A stretch of DNA of 32,828 nt, from the IMG/VR virus record IMGVR_UViG_3300042731_005698, positions 1 through 32,828 of that record; one strand, written 5' to 3'. The translations under genes and the position numbers were made by a program. Of the stretch, positions 13,086-20,093 are shown piece after piece (position 1 is the stretch's first letter; every line of letters starts with the position of its first letter). Below the pieces are notes generated by a model. That model made no database searches and was not told where the DNA came from. It saw only the letters and a program-made list of their open reading frames with translations. Source of the DNA: a virus.

Positions 13086-14062
13086 AAGTAGGAATTGACA
13101 TCGGATATAGTGCAGTCAAGGTGCGAAGCAACATCATAAGATCTACTTTCCCAAGTGTTGTTGGCACCCCGGAAAGAGCACGTTTCAGCGTGCATGGTTC
13201 GAGCAGTGCAATGATCCTGGACATTCCCGACACTGGAAAATACCTGGTTGGATCTGGTGCAGTTGAGCAATCGCGAATGATCAAGCGCCGGGAAGATCGT
13301 CAGTGGATCTACAGTCAGGAATACTACACCCTCATGATTGCAGCAATGGTGACACTATCCGAGCAGTTGACTCCGAAGCTGAGTGTAGTCACTGGGTTAC
13401 CTGTAGCTTTCTACAGCGACCGTGAGGAGCTTCGCAGACGATTCCAAGCAGGTGAACACCGAGTAACCATGGATGGAAGGAGTACGCAATCCTTCGAGAT
13501 CCTGGAATGCCGAGTTGTCCCGCAGCCCTTTGGTGCATTGCTAAATGAAGTCCTAGACGATGAGGGTAACATTGCTGACGCAGCCCTGGCAGAGGGTAAG
13601 GTCGGTGTTATCGACTGTGGAGGGAAGACCACAAACCTACTCAGTGTTCATCGCCTGGCAGAGAGGGTGCGCGAAACTGCCAGTGTCAACATGGGTGGAT
13701 GGGATATTGTTCGAGCAATCCGAATGGTCCTGCAGGAAGAGGTACCCGAGTTGGACCTTCGAGATCATGAAATTATCAATGCTGTGATCAATGGTCATGT
13801 TGAGTATTATGGTAAAACCCATGACCTTGAAAAACAAATCGACGCGATTGTAGTTCCCATGGCAGAGCAAGTCATCGCAGAGGCAAGTCAGATGTGGAAT
13901 GGTGGAGCAAACCTATCACAGATCCTCATAACAGGCGGTAGCGCCTTGTTGCTTGGTAAGTTCCTGTTGAAGCATTTCCAACACGCCTACATTGTGGAAG
14001 ATCCTGTGTTCGGCAATGTCAACGGGTTCTATAAATTCGCACAAAGGTTAAGCAATGACTGA
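13082..14062 (+). CDS. actin-like protein of the ParM/Alp family
   Basis: 326 aa, normal length for ParM. All three actin-fold nucleotide motifs are visible: phosphate 1 IDIGYSAVKV (5-14), phosphate 2 VIDCGGKTTN (176-185) and the adenosine motif ILITGGSALLL (281-291). The sequence PSVVG near 24-28 and YLVGSGAVEQS near 54-64 are typical of ParM/StbA and phage/plasmid Alp proteins. Such proteins form dynamic filaments that push apart or position DNA molecules, with an adaptor protein bound to a centromere-like site. The genes behind it encode small DNA-binding proteins, at least one RHH, in the normal parM-parR order. No parC-like repeat array lies next to it. Confidence 0.9.
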   Translation: MKVGIDIGYSAVKVRSNIIRSTFPSVVGTPERARFSVHGSSSAMILDIPDTGKYLVGSGAVEQSRMIKRREDRQWIYSQEYYTLMIAAMVTLSEQLTPKLSVVTGLPVAFYSDREELRRRFQAGEHRVTMDGRSTQSFEILECRVVPQPFGALLNEVLDDEGNIADAALAEGKVGVIDCGGKTTNLLSVHRLAERVRETASVNMGGWDIVRAIRMVLQEEVPELDLRDHEIINAVINGHVEYYGKTHDLEKQIDAIVVPMAEQVIAEASQMWNGGANLSQILITGGSALLLGKFLLKHFQHAYIVEDPVFGNVNGFYKFAQRLSND

Positions 14063-14393
14063 AAAACAATTATCAATCCACTTGACACTGTTTGAGACCT
14101 TACACAAAGCTGTCAAAGCAAGAGCTTTCAAAGATAGACTTAGTATTGTTGGTCTAACGCGTAGAGCACTTCGTCAATACTTGGCAATGCAAAAAGATTA
14201 CGATCCTCTTGTGCCGGAAGGTTTCTACCCCATCGAGGCGTATATGAATGATAAGGGTAAGGTCGTTCTACTGGGAGATCCTAAACATGACTATCCACAC
14301 AGTTGTGACGAACGTGGTTGTTCATCAATCGGAGGTCATGTATTAGTCCAAACAACTATAGAAAATATCAGAGAGGCGTCCCAGTCGCAATGA
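14055..14393 (+). CDS. small probable DNA-binding protein behind the actin-like gene
   Basis: 112 aa. Residues 1-50 (KQLSIHLTLFETLHKAV, then LSIVGLTRRALRQYLA) fit a ribbon-helix-helix: one strand, a helix, a turn, a second helix ending in an Arg-rich stretch. The C-terminal half has CDERGC and no recognised fold. It overlaps the actin-like gene by 8 bases and the next RHH gene by ATGA. It may be the ParR-type adaptor or a regulator; the RHH call is from pattern alone. Confidence 0.65.
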   Translation: MTEKQLSIHLTLFETLHKAVKARAFKDRLSIVGLTRRALRQYLAMQKDYDPLVPEGFYPIEAYMNDKGKVVLLGDPKHDYPHSCDERGCSSIGGHVLVQTTIENIREASQSQ

Positions 14394-14683
14394 GAGTGCA
14401 AATGAGGTTTTCACTGGATCACAATAACGACGCGGACATCCTGGAATACCTGGATGGTCTTCCAACACATCAGCGGAGTGTTGTGATCCGTGATGCCTTA
14501 CGATCCTACATCCATCACGATGGTGTCACCCTGGGTGATATCTGGGAGGATCTGCAAGCGTTGAAAGCAATGAACATCAATCTGCAAGGTAGAGGTATTT
14601 CATTGAAGGAAAAAGAAAAGAAAGATCCAAGTGAGATCAGCGAAGACATCCTGTCAAACCTGGATCAGTTAGGAGTTAACTAA
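14390..14683 (+). CDS. ParR-like ribbon-helix-helix protein
   Basis: 97 aa. Residues 1-45 (RVQMRFSLDHNNDADILEYL, DGLPTHQRSVVIRDALRSY) are a clear RHH: a beta strand with RVQMRFSL, then a helix, a turn, and the second helix QRSVVIRDALRSYI. This is the usual ParR or MetJ/Arc layout. The rest is a charged helix-rich tail that could contact the filament. The ATG at 14390 overlaps the previous TGA; a longer in-frame version would overlap the upstream gene and is less likely. Best candidate for the adaptor between DNA and the actin-like filament. Confidence 0.75.
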   Translation: MRVQMRFSLDHNNDADILEYLDGLPTHQRSVVIRDALRSYIHHDGVTLGDIWEDLQALKAMNINLQGRGISLKEKEKKDPSEISEDILSNLDQLGVN

Positions 14684-15079
14684 ATGGAAAACGAACAATT
14701 ATTCTCGGTCTCAGAATTACGTAGGTTGCCTTTCACCAGGCGATCTCCGATCAAGCGTGAGCAAGTCCGAATGACACTAAATCCCCAGACGCTTAGTTGG
14801 CTGAAAGATTATGTCTACGTTGGTCCGGGTAGTGGGTATGGATCTATCGTGATGGAGTTAGGTCTTCGCCTTTTACTTTCCCTTTTGACTGCAGATTCGT
14901 TATCGATGATACAAATGTGTAAGGATCTAAAGCAAGCCTTGACCGAAGAGGGTTTTAGGAAACTAATTGATAACACCTGGATCTTAGTGTCATGCCTAGT
15001 AGGGGAAGATTCAAAGGATCTCAATGAGGAAGATATCACAAAGGCACTCGCGTCCGTACTTGCATCCGGGAAACTGTAA
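14684..15079 (+). CDS. third small DNA-binding-like protein of the actin operon
   Basis: 131 aa. After an N-terminal linker, residues 27-66 (VRMTLNPQTLSWLKDYVYVG...SIVMELGLRLLLSLL) fit an RHH with a longer loop containing GPGSGYGS. The C-terminal half is helical (MIQMCKDLKQALTEEGFRKL; ITKALASVLASGKL). The gene starts directly after the preceding stop. If it binds DNA like its neighbours, the operon carries three such proteins in a row. The operon ends at the hairpin at 15095. Confidence 0.6.
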   Translation: MENEQLFSVSELRRLPFTRRSPIKREQVRMTLNPQTLSWLKDYVYVGPGSGYGSIVMELGLRLLLSLLTADSLSMIQMCKDLKQALTEEGFRKLIDNTWILVSCLVGEDSKDLNEEDITKALASVLASGKL

Positions 15080-15094
15080 TCCCCTTAAAGGAAA

Positions 15095-15125
15095 TGACAC
15101 CCCGAGTGCCTGCAGAGGGGTGTCA
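15095..15125 (+). terminator. 9-bp hairpin closing the actin/RHH operon
   Basis: TGACACCCC (15095-15103) pairs with GGGGTGTCA (15117-15125) over a 13-base loop. No T-run follows; it may be a weak terminator. The GTG/CACCCC theme is shared with the hairpin at 9852, both standing before a copy of the promoter module. Confidence 0.5.
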
Positions 15126-15212
15126 ATCCTGACCCACAAAAAATCTTCTCACTCCAAAGATCGTCCTGTTTACATTTGATACCACGTTAGAGAAAAAAAG
15201 TCAACTTGGTGC

Positions 15213-15241
15213 TTGACAATTAGCCTATACTGTGCGAAAAT
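15213..15241 (+). promoter_or_regulatory. early promoter module, copy 6
   Basis: TTGACA at 15213-15218, spacer ATTAGCCTATACTGTGC, GAAAAT at 15236-15241, then GCAAAGGAG and an ATG 25 bases after the -10. TTGGTGC instead of TTGGTAC upstream. Confidence 0.85.
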
Positions 15242-15266
15242 AAGACATAGCAAAGGAGTAAAGAAA

Positions 15267-15734
15267 ATGGCTAACCCAAGATACCAAAAGGCAAGAAGAA
15301 TTTTCGAAAACAACCAGGTCGGTGTTGCATCCCGAGACCGCGACGGAAAGATCAAAACAGCGTATGTCCCCGGATCTAATGGCAAGCGATATCACGTCAT
15401 TCTTCGTAGGAATGGCGTTGTTTCTTCCGAATGCCGACTCGATACTGCAGCCGGGTTTCAGGAATGCAAAGGAAATCACATGACAGTCTGTTACCACAGT
15501 CTAGCGGTGATGCTACAAGCTGCAGCTGAGCAAGGGTTGGAAATCGCACTGTGCGACTCTGAGGAAGATGCAGCCCGACGGTCCCACATTTCCGGCAAAG
15601 CAACCTTTGTTACTTCCCACCAGGCACCCGGAAAGAAGGTCTGGATGGTGGTGGTTGGAGAATCAAAGGAAGAGACAATCGAGATCCCTAACAATTCAAA
15701 ATTCGAAGAGGCAGTTGAGACCCTGTTCGGATAA
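15267..15734 (+). CDS. SWIM-like zinc-finger protein
   Basis: 155 aa. Middle section has Cys/His residues in the order ECRLD...ECKGN...VCYHSLAVML, at about residues 52-82. VCYHSLAV resembles the second half of the SWIM finger (CxH followed by an Ala/Val helix), but the first CxC pair is split. SWIM fingers bind DNA or protein. The rest is a beta-rich charged protein. It is the first gene after promoter copy 6, immediately before the UvrD-like helicase, and is probably cotranscribed with the replication genes. Confidence 0.6.
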   Translation: MANPRYQKARRIFENNQVGVASRDRDGKIKTAYVPGSNGKRYHVILRRNGVVSSECRLDTAAGFQECKGNHMTVCYHSLAVMLQAAAEQGLEIALCDSEEDAARRSHISGKATFVTSHQAPGKKVWMVVVGESKEETIEIPNNSKFEEAVETLFG

Positions 15735-15770
15735 AAGCCAAACGGCAAATAGACTCTGAAGGAGTGCCCC

Positions 15771-18473
15771 ATGACTACAGAACGGTTTTCCCTGAAAGAC
15801 TTCGAACAAGCCCTAGAACCTCACCCCTGGACCTACGAGGGGTTAGTTTCTGGTGAGCATGTGTATCGGATTGTCCTGGACAATTCCGACCTCGCCCAGA
15901 TCCAGGTCCGCTCTTCAATTGATAGCAGCGGTGTTGCTGCAAGCACTGGCGAGGATTCAATCCGAGCTTGGTTAGTCGAAACCAAAACCGGGAAACCCAT
16001 TGGTAGCAAGGTTAGCAAGTGGGTGACGCGAGTTCCAGGTTGGCAAGATCGGTTGAATGAAACCATCGAGATCCTAAAGGAATGGTGGTCACTTTCGGGT
16101 GCTTGCCCCGATTGTGGAAAACCTAAAGGAATCTTCAAGGTTAAGAAGGAAGGCAAAAACAAAGGTCGAGTGTTCTCTAAATGCCAGTTTCATAATCATT
16201 TCCAGTGGCTTGATGAAACCCCGAAACCGAAAGCCCCAGTTGATCTCATGGATAACCTGGAGATCTTGGAAGAGGAAGAGACCCGCGCACAAGCTAAGAT
16301 CTCACCCCCACAAAATACTAGGCGTGACTTCCGATCCAGCGGTTCGATCTCACTGAATGAATACCAGCAAGCGATTGTTGACGCCCTCGCAAACGGTCCC
16401 CAGGTAATCGAGGCTTGCCCCGGATCTGGTAAAACCCGGACACTTGAAAATTTAATCGCCGCGCTCATTGACAACGGTGTTTCACCTTCAAGAATCGGTG
16501 CCTTCACTTTCAGTCGGAAAGCTGCAGAGGAAATGCGGTGGAGAATCGCCCGGACACTGTGGCCCGATTGCAGCGAAGATGAATTGCAATTCTTCGCAAA
16601 TCCCTACAATGAAGAGGTCATTGGTAAGTTTGATCAAAACTGGATCAATGCAGATCCCGCCCGGAAATTCCTAATTGACTGGGTGTGCACAATCCATGCC
16701 CTCGCCTATCGAATGCTTAAAGCTCGAGGTGAAAAACTCCGGGTGTTGAGTGGTCGCCAAGAACGCGAGGTCAATGATCTCATTCGCGATACGATCAAGG
16801 AGTTGGACTGGTCAGAAGGTGTCAAGCCAGTTCGCAAGTGGATTGCTACTGCAATCCGAAACCTGGTCGAGCCTTCCAAAGCATACGAGTTTTACGCCCA
16901 GGCACTTGCACAAGCCCATGGACCAGTCTGGTGTGCCGAGTATTTGACAACCTGCTACCAGCGATACATGCAGTTCATGAAATCGAAAAACCTGGTGGAC
17001 TTCGATATGATGCAAGCGAGAGTGGTGTATCGCCTTCGCAATGAACCCGCTTTCAAAAAATGGGCACAAGCCCAGTTCGATTACATCCTGGTTGACGAGG
17101 CACAGGACACCAGTTACCAACAAGCTGAGATCCTGTGGACCTTGGCAGAACGGACCGGGAATATCGTCTTCTGTGGCGATGTTGATCAAAGCATGTACGC
17201 CTTTCGCGGTGCTCACCCGGATGTTCTTCGAGGCAGTTTTGAGAGCAAATGGAAATTGGATCAGGGGTTTGAGATCCAGCAGTTCAATCTCCCTATCAAT
17301 TATCGATCAACACAGGCAATTGTCAAACAGTCTGCAGCGTTGATCAAGAATAACTACCTGGTGGATGAAACCTACCTGAAACCTTTCCAGTGGAAACCAG
17401 ACGCCCCAGGCGGTACAGATATTGAGATCAATCGCCACTTCCAGTTTGAAAGTCTCGCAACAGACATTGCCAACGAGATCCTAAACAGTGAAAAACCCGG
17501 TGACTGGTATGTGCTCAGTCGCACCCGCGCCGAATGCTCAGCAATCCATACTGCATTAGTCGCAGCCGGAGTTCCAGCAATCAATAAGAGCGGTGGAATG
17601 CTCTTTGGTGCCCCTCACATTCGCAAGGTTCTAGCATACGCTCAGTTGGCAGCAAACTACCAAGGTGCCCGCGATAACCTGGAGATCCTGAAGGAAATCG
17701 CCAACGTTGCAACCTCCGGTTTCACAGCACCCATGACCAGGCGTAGACACCTGGAAGGATGCTACAACGATAAACCCTGGGTCAATTGTGGTTGCCCCAT
17801 TGTTTATGAAAAAGATGTCGATTACTCACACGCCCGTTTCTACGGACAAAAGGCAATCGACGCCGCGGGTAACTGGGCAGGTGTGGTCGGACAAATGAGT
17901 GAAAGGAATCGAGGTGGTTTCCCAACCGTGAGATCCAACGGTGCCCATGATCTAGTCACTTTCGTTCGACGCCTAGAACAATACACTGAAGACGCCCGGA
18001 TGGTCCTGAATACAATCATTCACGATTGTGTACTCCCTTGGCTAATGGCTGAGGAAGGAATTGTAGCTGATGAAGATCTAGCAGAAAACGGCAAGGCTGA
18101 GGAGTTCGATCTGTTACTAGGAATGGTTGAGCCTGGAATGTCAACAGAGCAGTTCCTTGAAAAAATCGATATGCTTTCACAAGGTAGCACTCACGGTGAT
18201 GAAAGCGAGAGTGTTCTACTTGGCACTTGCCACTGGAGTAAAGGCAGTGAGCGCCCCAGAGTGATCGTCAACGCAACCCGAATGCCCATTGTTCCCCCAC
18301 AACCAAAGGAAGGTCAATTGCCAACAGGTCGCCCTCCAACAATCGAAGAGGAAAGACGCCTTCTGTTTGTTGCAATCACTCGCGCTCAGATTGAATGCCA
18401 AGTATTTGTATCCGAAGAGTGGAACGGTCAGATGTTACCAGTTTCACCATTCTTGATGGAGTTGAAACCATGA
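15771..18473 (+). CDS. UvrD/PcrA-type SF1 helicase with N-terminal GRF zinc finger
   Basis: 900 aa. Residues 1-105 form an N-terminal beta-rich domain (EHVYRIVLDNSD, GEDSIRAWLVET) followed by a GRF-type zinc finger at 112-146: CPDCG, GKNKGRVFSKC, then HNHFQW. The SF1 core follows: Walker A ACPGSGKT 215-222, GAFTFSRKAAEEM at 244-256, Walker B VDEAQD 442-447, GDVDQSMYAFRG near 469-480, INYRS near 505, and VAITRA near 868. Domain 2 carries an unusual Cys cluster near residues 663-677 (CYNDKPWVNCGCP), perhaps a second metal site. It unwinds DNA 3'-5' and may restart replication or remove RecA. GGAG upstream of the ATG. Confidence 0.93.
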   Translation: MTTERFSLKDFEQALEPHPWTYEGLVSGEHVYRIVLDNSDLAQIQVRSSIDSSGVAASTGEDSIRAWLVETKTGKPIGSKVSKWVTRVPGWQDRLNETIEILKEWWSLSGACPDCGKPKGIFKVKKEGKNKGRVFSKCQFHNHFQWLDETPKPKAPVDLMDNLEILEEEETRAQAKISPPQNTRRDFRSSGSISLNEYQQAIVDALANGPQVIEACPGSGKTRTLENLIAALIDNGVSPSRIGAFTFSRKAAEEMRWRIARTLWPDCSEDELQFFANPYNEEVIGKFDQNWINADPARKFLIDWVCTIHALAYRMLKARGEKLRVLSGRQEREVNDLIRDTIKELDWSEGVKPVRKWIATAIRNLVEPSKAYEFYAQALAQAHGPVWCAEYLTTCYQRYMQFMKSKNLVDFDMMQARVVYRLRNEPAFKKWAQAQFDYILVDEAQDTSYQQAEILWTLAERTGNIVFCGDVDQSMYAFRGAHPDVLRGSFESKWKLDQGFEIQQFNLPINYRSTQAIVKQSAALIKNNYLVDETYLKPFQWKPDAPGGTDIEINRHFQFESLATDIANEILNSEKPGDWYVLSRTRAECSAIHTALVAAGVPAINKSGGMLFGAPHIRKVLAYAQLAANYQGARDNLEILKEIANVATSGFTAPMTRRRHLEGCYNDKPWVNCGCPIVYEKDVDYSHARFYGQKAIDAAGNWAGVVGQMSERNRGGFPTVRSNGAHDLVTFVRRLEQYTEDARMVLNTIIHDCVLPWLMAEEGIVADEDLAENGKAEEFDLLLGMVEPGMSTEQFLEKIDMLSQGSTHGDESESVLLGTCHWSKGSERPRVIVNATRMPIVPPQPKEGQLPTGRPPTIEEERRLLFVAITRAQIECQVFVSEEWNGQMLPVSPFLMELKP

Positions 18474-18673
18474 GCGAAGAGATCCAGTTTGAAAGAATGT
18501 TCAAGGATAAAGATGCTGAATGGGAAGATGTATCAACTGAAGAAGTCATGAGGATCTTTGAGGATAGTTTCAAAGATCCTCAGCTTACCATCGATGAAAT
18601 GATCAAGTACGGTATCAACGCAAGCACTGACTTCTCTCTATACCGAATAAAGGAGTGGAAAAAAGATGAATGA
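18470..18673 (+). CDS. 67-aa acidic protein, coupled to the helicase
   Basis: Not recognised. It is very acidic with two helices (EEVMRIFEDSFKD, IDEMIKYGINAS). ATG overlaps the TGA of the helicase gene and GATGGAG lies upstream. It overlaps the clamp-like gene by eight bases. Probably a helicase or clamp partner by position only. Confidence 0.65.
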   Translation: MSEEIQFERMFKDKDAEWEDVSTEEVMRIFEDSFKDPQLTIDEMIKYGINASTDFSLYRIKEWKKDE

Positions 18674-19211
18674 ACTTATTGTCCGAGGCAAAGCCGATGA
18701 AAGCAAAGCCCTACGTTGGTTGCTAAAAGCAGTGAGTAATGATAGCAACCGTAAAGCCCTAAACCATCTAATCATCACCGACGATTTTACAGCCGGGATT
18801 GATGGTTTCCGAGTTCACGCCATTCAAACCCCGGAATGTCTCAAGTTGCATAACATACCAGGCGAGACAATGCTATTGTCCGGCAAGATCCCGGCAGGTG
18901 ACTTCACTGCAGTGATGGATGTGTGCGATGAAGAGGTCACGCCTCCACCCCTAGATACCGTTATACCAGGCGGTGAGCCTGTCTTCGAAATCGCGATCAA
19001 CCCGCAGTTTCTAATCGAGGCAATGCAAGGGTTAGAAAAAGGTAAGCCTGCATACTTCAGGTTCTATACAACAGAGGGTCCATTCGAGGTCGGACAACCC
19101 GAAACAAACCGTTATGCTATGATCATGCCAATGTGGAAACGCCATAAAAGTGAGAGTTTCTGGCGACCAGTTGAGCCAACAGAAGAGGGGGAAGAAGGTG
19201 AACAAGAGTGA
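18666..19211 (+). CDS. short sliding-clamp-like protein
   Basis: 181 aa, about half a bacterial beta clamp. Motifs match pieces of DnaN: FTAGIDGFRVHAI at 41-53 (compare lvATDGhRLh), INPQFLIEAMQGL at 111-123 (compare iNpkyLldaLk), and RYAMIMPMW at 149-157, which matches the conserved C-terminal end of clamps (vIMPmr). An acidic tail follows. It appears to be a shortened or one-domain clamp that would need to multimerise to encircle DNA, or an inhibitor that competes for clamp partners. Not enough to exclude a distant clamp-fold paralogue of another function. Located between helicase and primase genes. Confidence 0.6.
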   Translation: MNELIVRGKADESKALRWLLKAVSNDSNRKALNHLIITDDFTAGIDGFRVHAIQTPECLKLHNIPGETMLLSGKIPAGDFTAVMDVCDEEVTPPPLDTVIPGGEPVFEIAINPQFLIEAMQGLEKGKPAYFRFYTTEGPFEVGQPETNRYAMIMPMWKRHKSESFWRPVEPTEEGEEGEQE

Positions 19212-19320
19212 AGATCCCCTGGCAGCACCCAGGGGTTGCATAAGAGCATGTTTGATCAGTGCGATACTTTACTGGGGTTGCATCGTTGTGTCATTGATTG
19301 CGTTCGCTCTTCTAACATAA
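19198..19320 (+). CDS. 40-aa single-pass membrane protein, GTG start
   Basis: The frame opens at a GTG at 19198 inside the end of the clamp-like gene, with GAGGGGG before it. The product has a hydrophilic N-terminus (NKSEDPLAAPRG) then a Cys-containing hydrophobic helix from residue 14 to the end (CIRACLISAILYWGCIV...LIAFALL). This is a common small phage membrane protein look, with RGC before the TM segment. Its 3' part contains the first of three ACTGG...TGTCAT repeats. Confidence 0.55.
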   Translation: MNKSEDPLAAPRGCIRACLISAILYWGCIVVSLIAFALLT

Positions 19321-19384
19321 CCCATAACACTGGGGTCTATCGTCTGTCATACCCCTATAACTGGCGATAGACTTCATGTGTCAT
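19271..19384. repeat. three spaced ACTGG...TGTCAT repeats, operator- or iteron-like
   Basis: Copies at 19271-19294, 19329-19350 and 19360-19384 each start ACTGG and end TGTCAT with 11-14 bases between. The first two also share GGGGT and TCGT. GTCTATCG (19335-19342) and CGATAGAC (19365-19372) form an 8-bp inverted repeat across copies 2 and 3. They lie just before, and over, the promoter for the RHH protein at 19446. Confidence 0.5.
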
Positions 19385-19396
19385 CTTTGCTAGAAT
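19368..19396 (+). promoter_or_regulatory. weak promoter for the RHH/winged-helix gene
   Basis: TAGACT (19368-19373), 17-bp spacer, TAGAAT (19391-19396). The -35 region falls inside repeat copy 3, so a protein bound there would block RNA polymerase. Unlike the six-copy module in sequence. Confidence 0.45.
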
Positions 19397-19445
19397 AGAA
19401 GGTACTGACCCGCAGCAATTTCATATCTAGTTCAAGGAGTGCCGA

Positions 19446-20093
19446 GTGCCTGCAGATCCCTCAGAACGCACGAAGTGGATATATGCTCAGGTAGATGAAG
19501 ATACACACCGAGCATTGTGTAGAAGAGCAACCGAGACAGGGTTGCACCCCTCAGAATTGATCGAACGTTATGTCACCCTCGGGTTGATCAAAGAAGCTGA
19601 AGAGTTGAAAAAAACTGGAAGCGAATTGAGTGTAGACCTGAGGGTTTTCAATGCCTTGCAAAACCTCCGTCGCAATGAACGGATCAAGGTTCAACTGCAG
19701 CAAATAGCTTTCCAACATCTACAAAGTCCAAGTGAAGAAACCGCAGATCTGCTAAACACCTTGTGTGAAGAGGCTAACATGACTGTTGAGGAAGTCTTAG
19801 CTGAAGCCCGAGACGCGACCGAAGTCCCATTGACTTACGATGATGGTCGAGGCGTCGCCAGTGCAATGGGATGGTTGAAAGGATACCTGACACCTGAAGA
19901 GGAATTCGCGGTCCGCGCCGTTGAGGTTGTCGCTGAAATGCAAGGTTTCAGTAAGGCAGTATTGAAAGAGGCAAAGCGAAGACTAGGAGTAATATCCAAG
20001 CGAAAAGCCCACAATTGGGTGTGGGTGTTACCAGAGGAAGATGCCGAGTATGAATTCAGCGATACCGATAACGAATCACATTACACCGAGTGA
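19446..20093 (+). CDS. RHH N-terminal and winged-helix-like C-terminal DNA-binding protein
   Basis: 215 aa. Residues 10-48 (KWIYAQVDEDTHRALCRRA, GLHPSELIERYVTLGLI) form an RHH of the CopG/Arc type. A long helical middle follows, and the C-terminal part (residues 160-203, GFSKAVLKEAKRRLGVISK, then WVWVLPEE) is a winged-helix-like segment resembling the tail found in some plasmid/phage replication or AAA proteins. GTG start at 19446 with AAGGAG eight bases before. Having a promoter overlapped by repeats directly upstream, it is probably autoregulated or binds there as replication initiator. It overlaps the DinG-like helicase gene by 53 bases. Confidence 0.75.
   Translation: MPADPSERTKWIYAQVDEDTHRALCRRATETGLHPSELIERYVTLGLIKEAEELKKTGSELSVDLRVFNALQNLRRNERIKVQLQQIAFQHLQSPSEETADLLNTLCEEANMTVEEVLAEARDATEVPLTYDDGRGVASAMGWLKGYLTPEEEFAVRAVEVVAEMQGFSKAVLKEAKRRLGVISKRKAHNWVWVLPEEDAEYEFSDTDNESHYTE

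Noticed and set aside
13082-14062. Hsp70/MreB-like or sugar-kinase assignment for the actin-fold gene
   Set aside because: Length of 326 residues and YLVGSGAVEQ and PSVVG patterns fit ParM/Alp better; no Hsp70 substrate domain or kinase motif.
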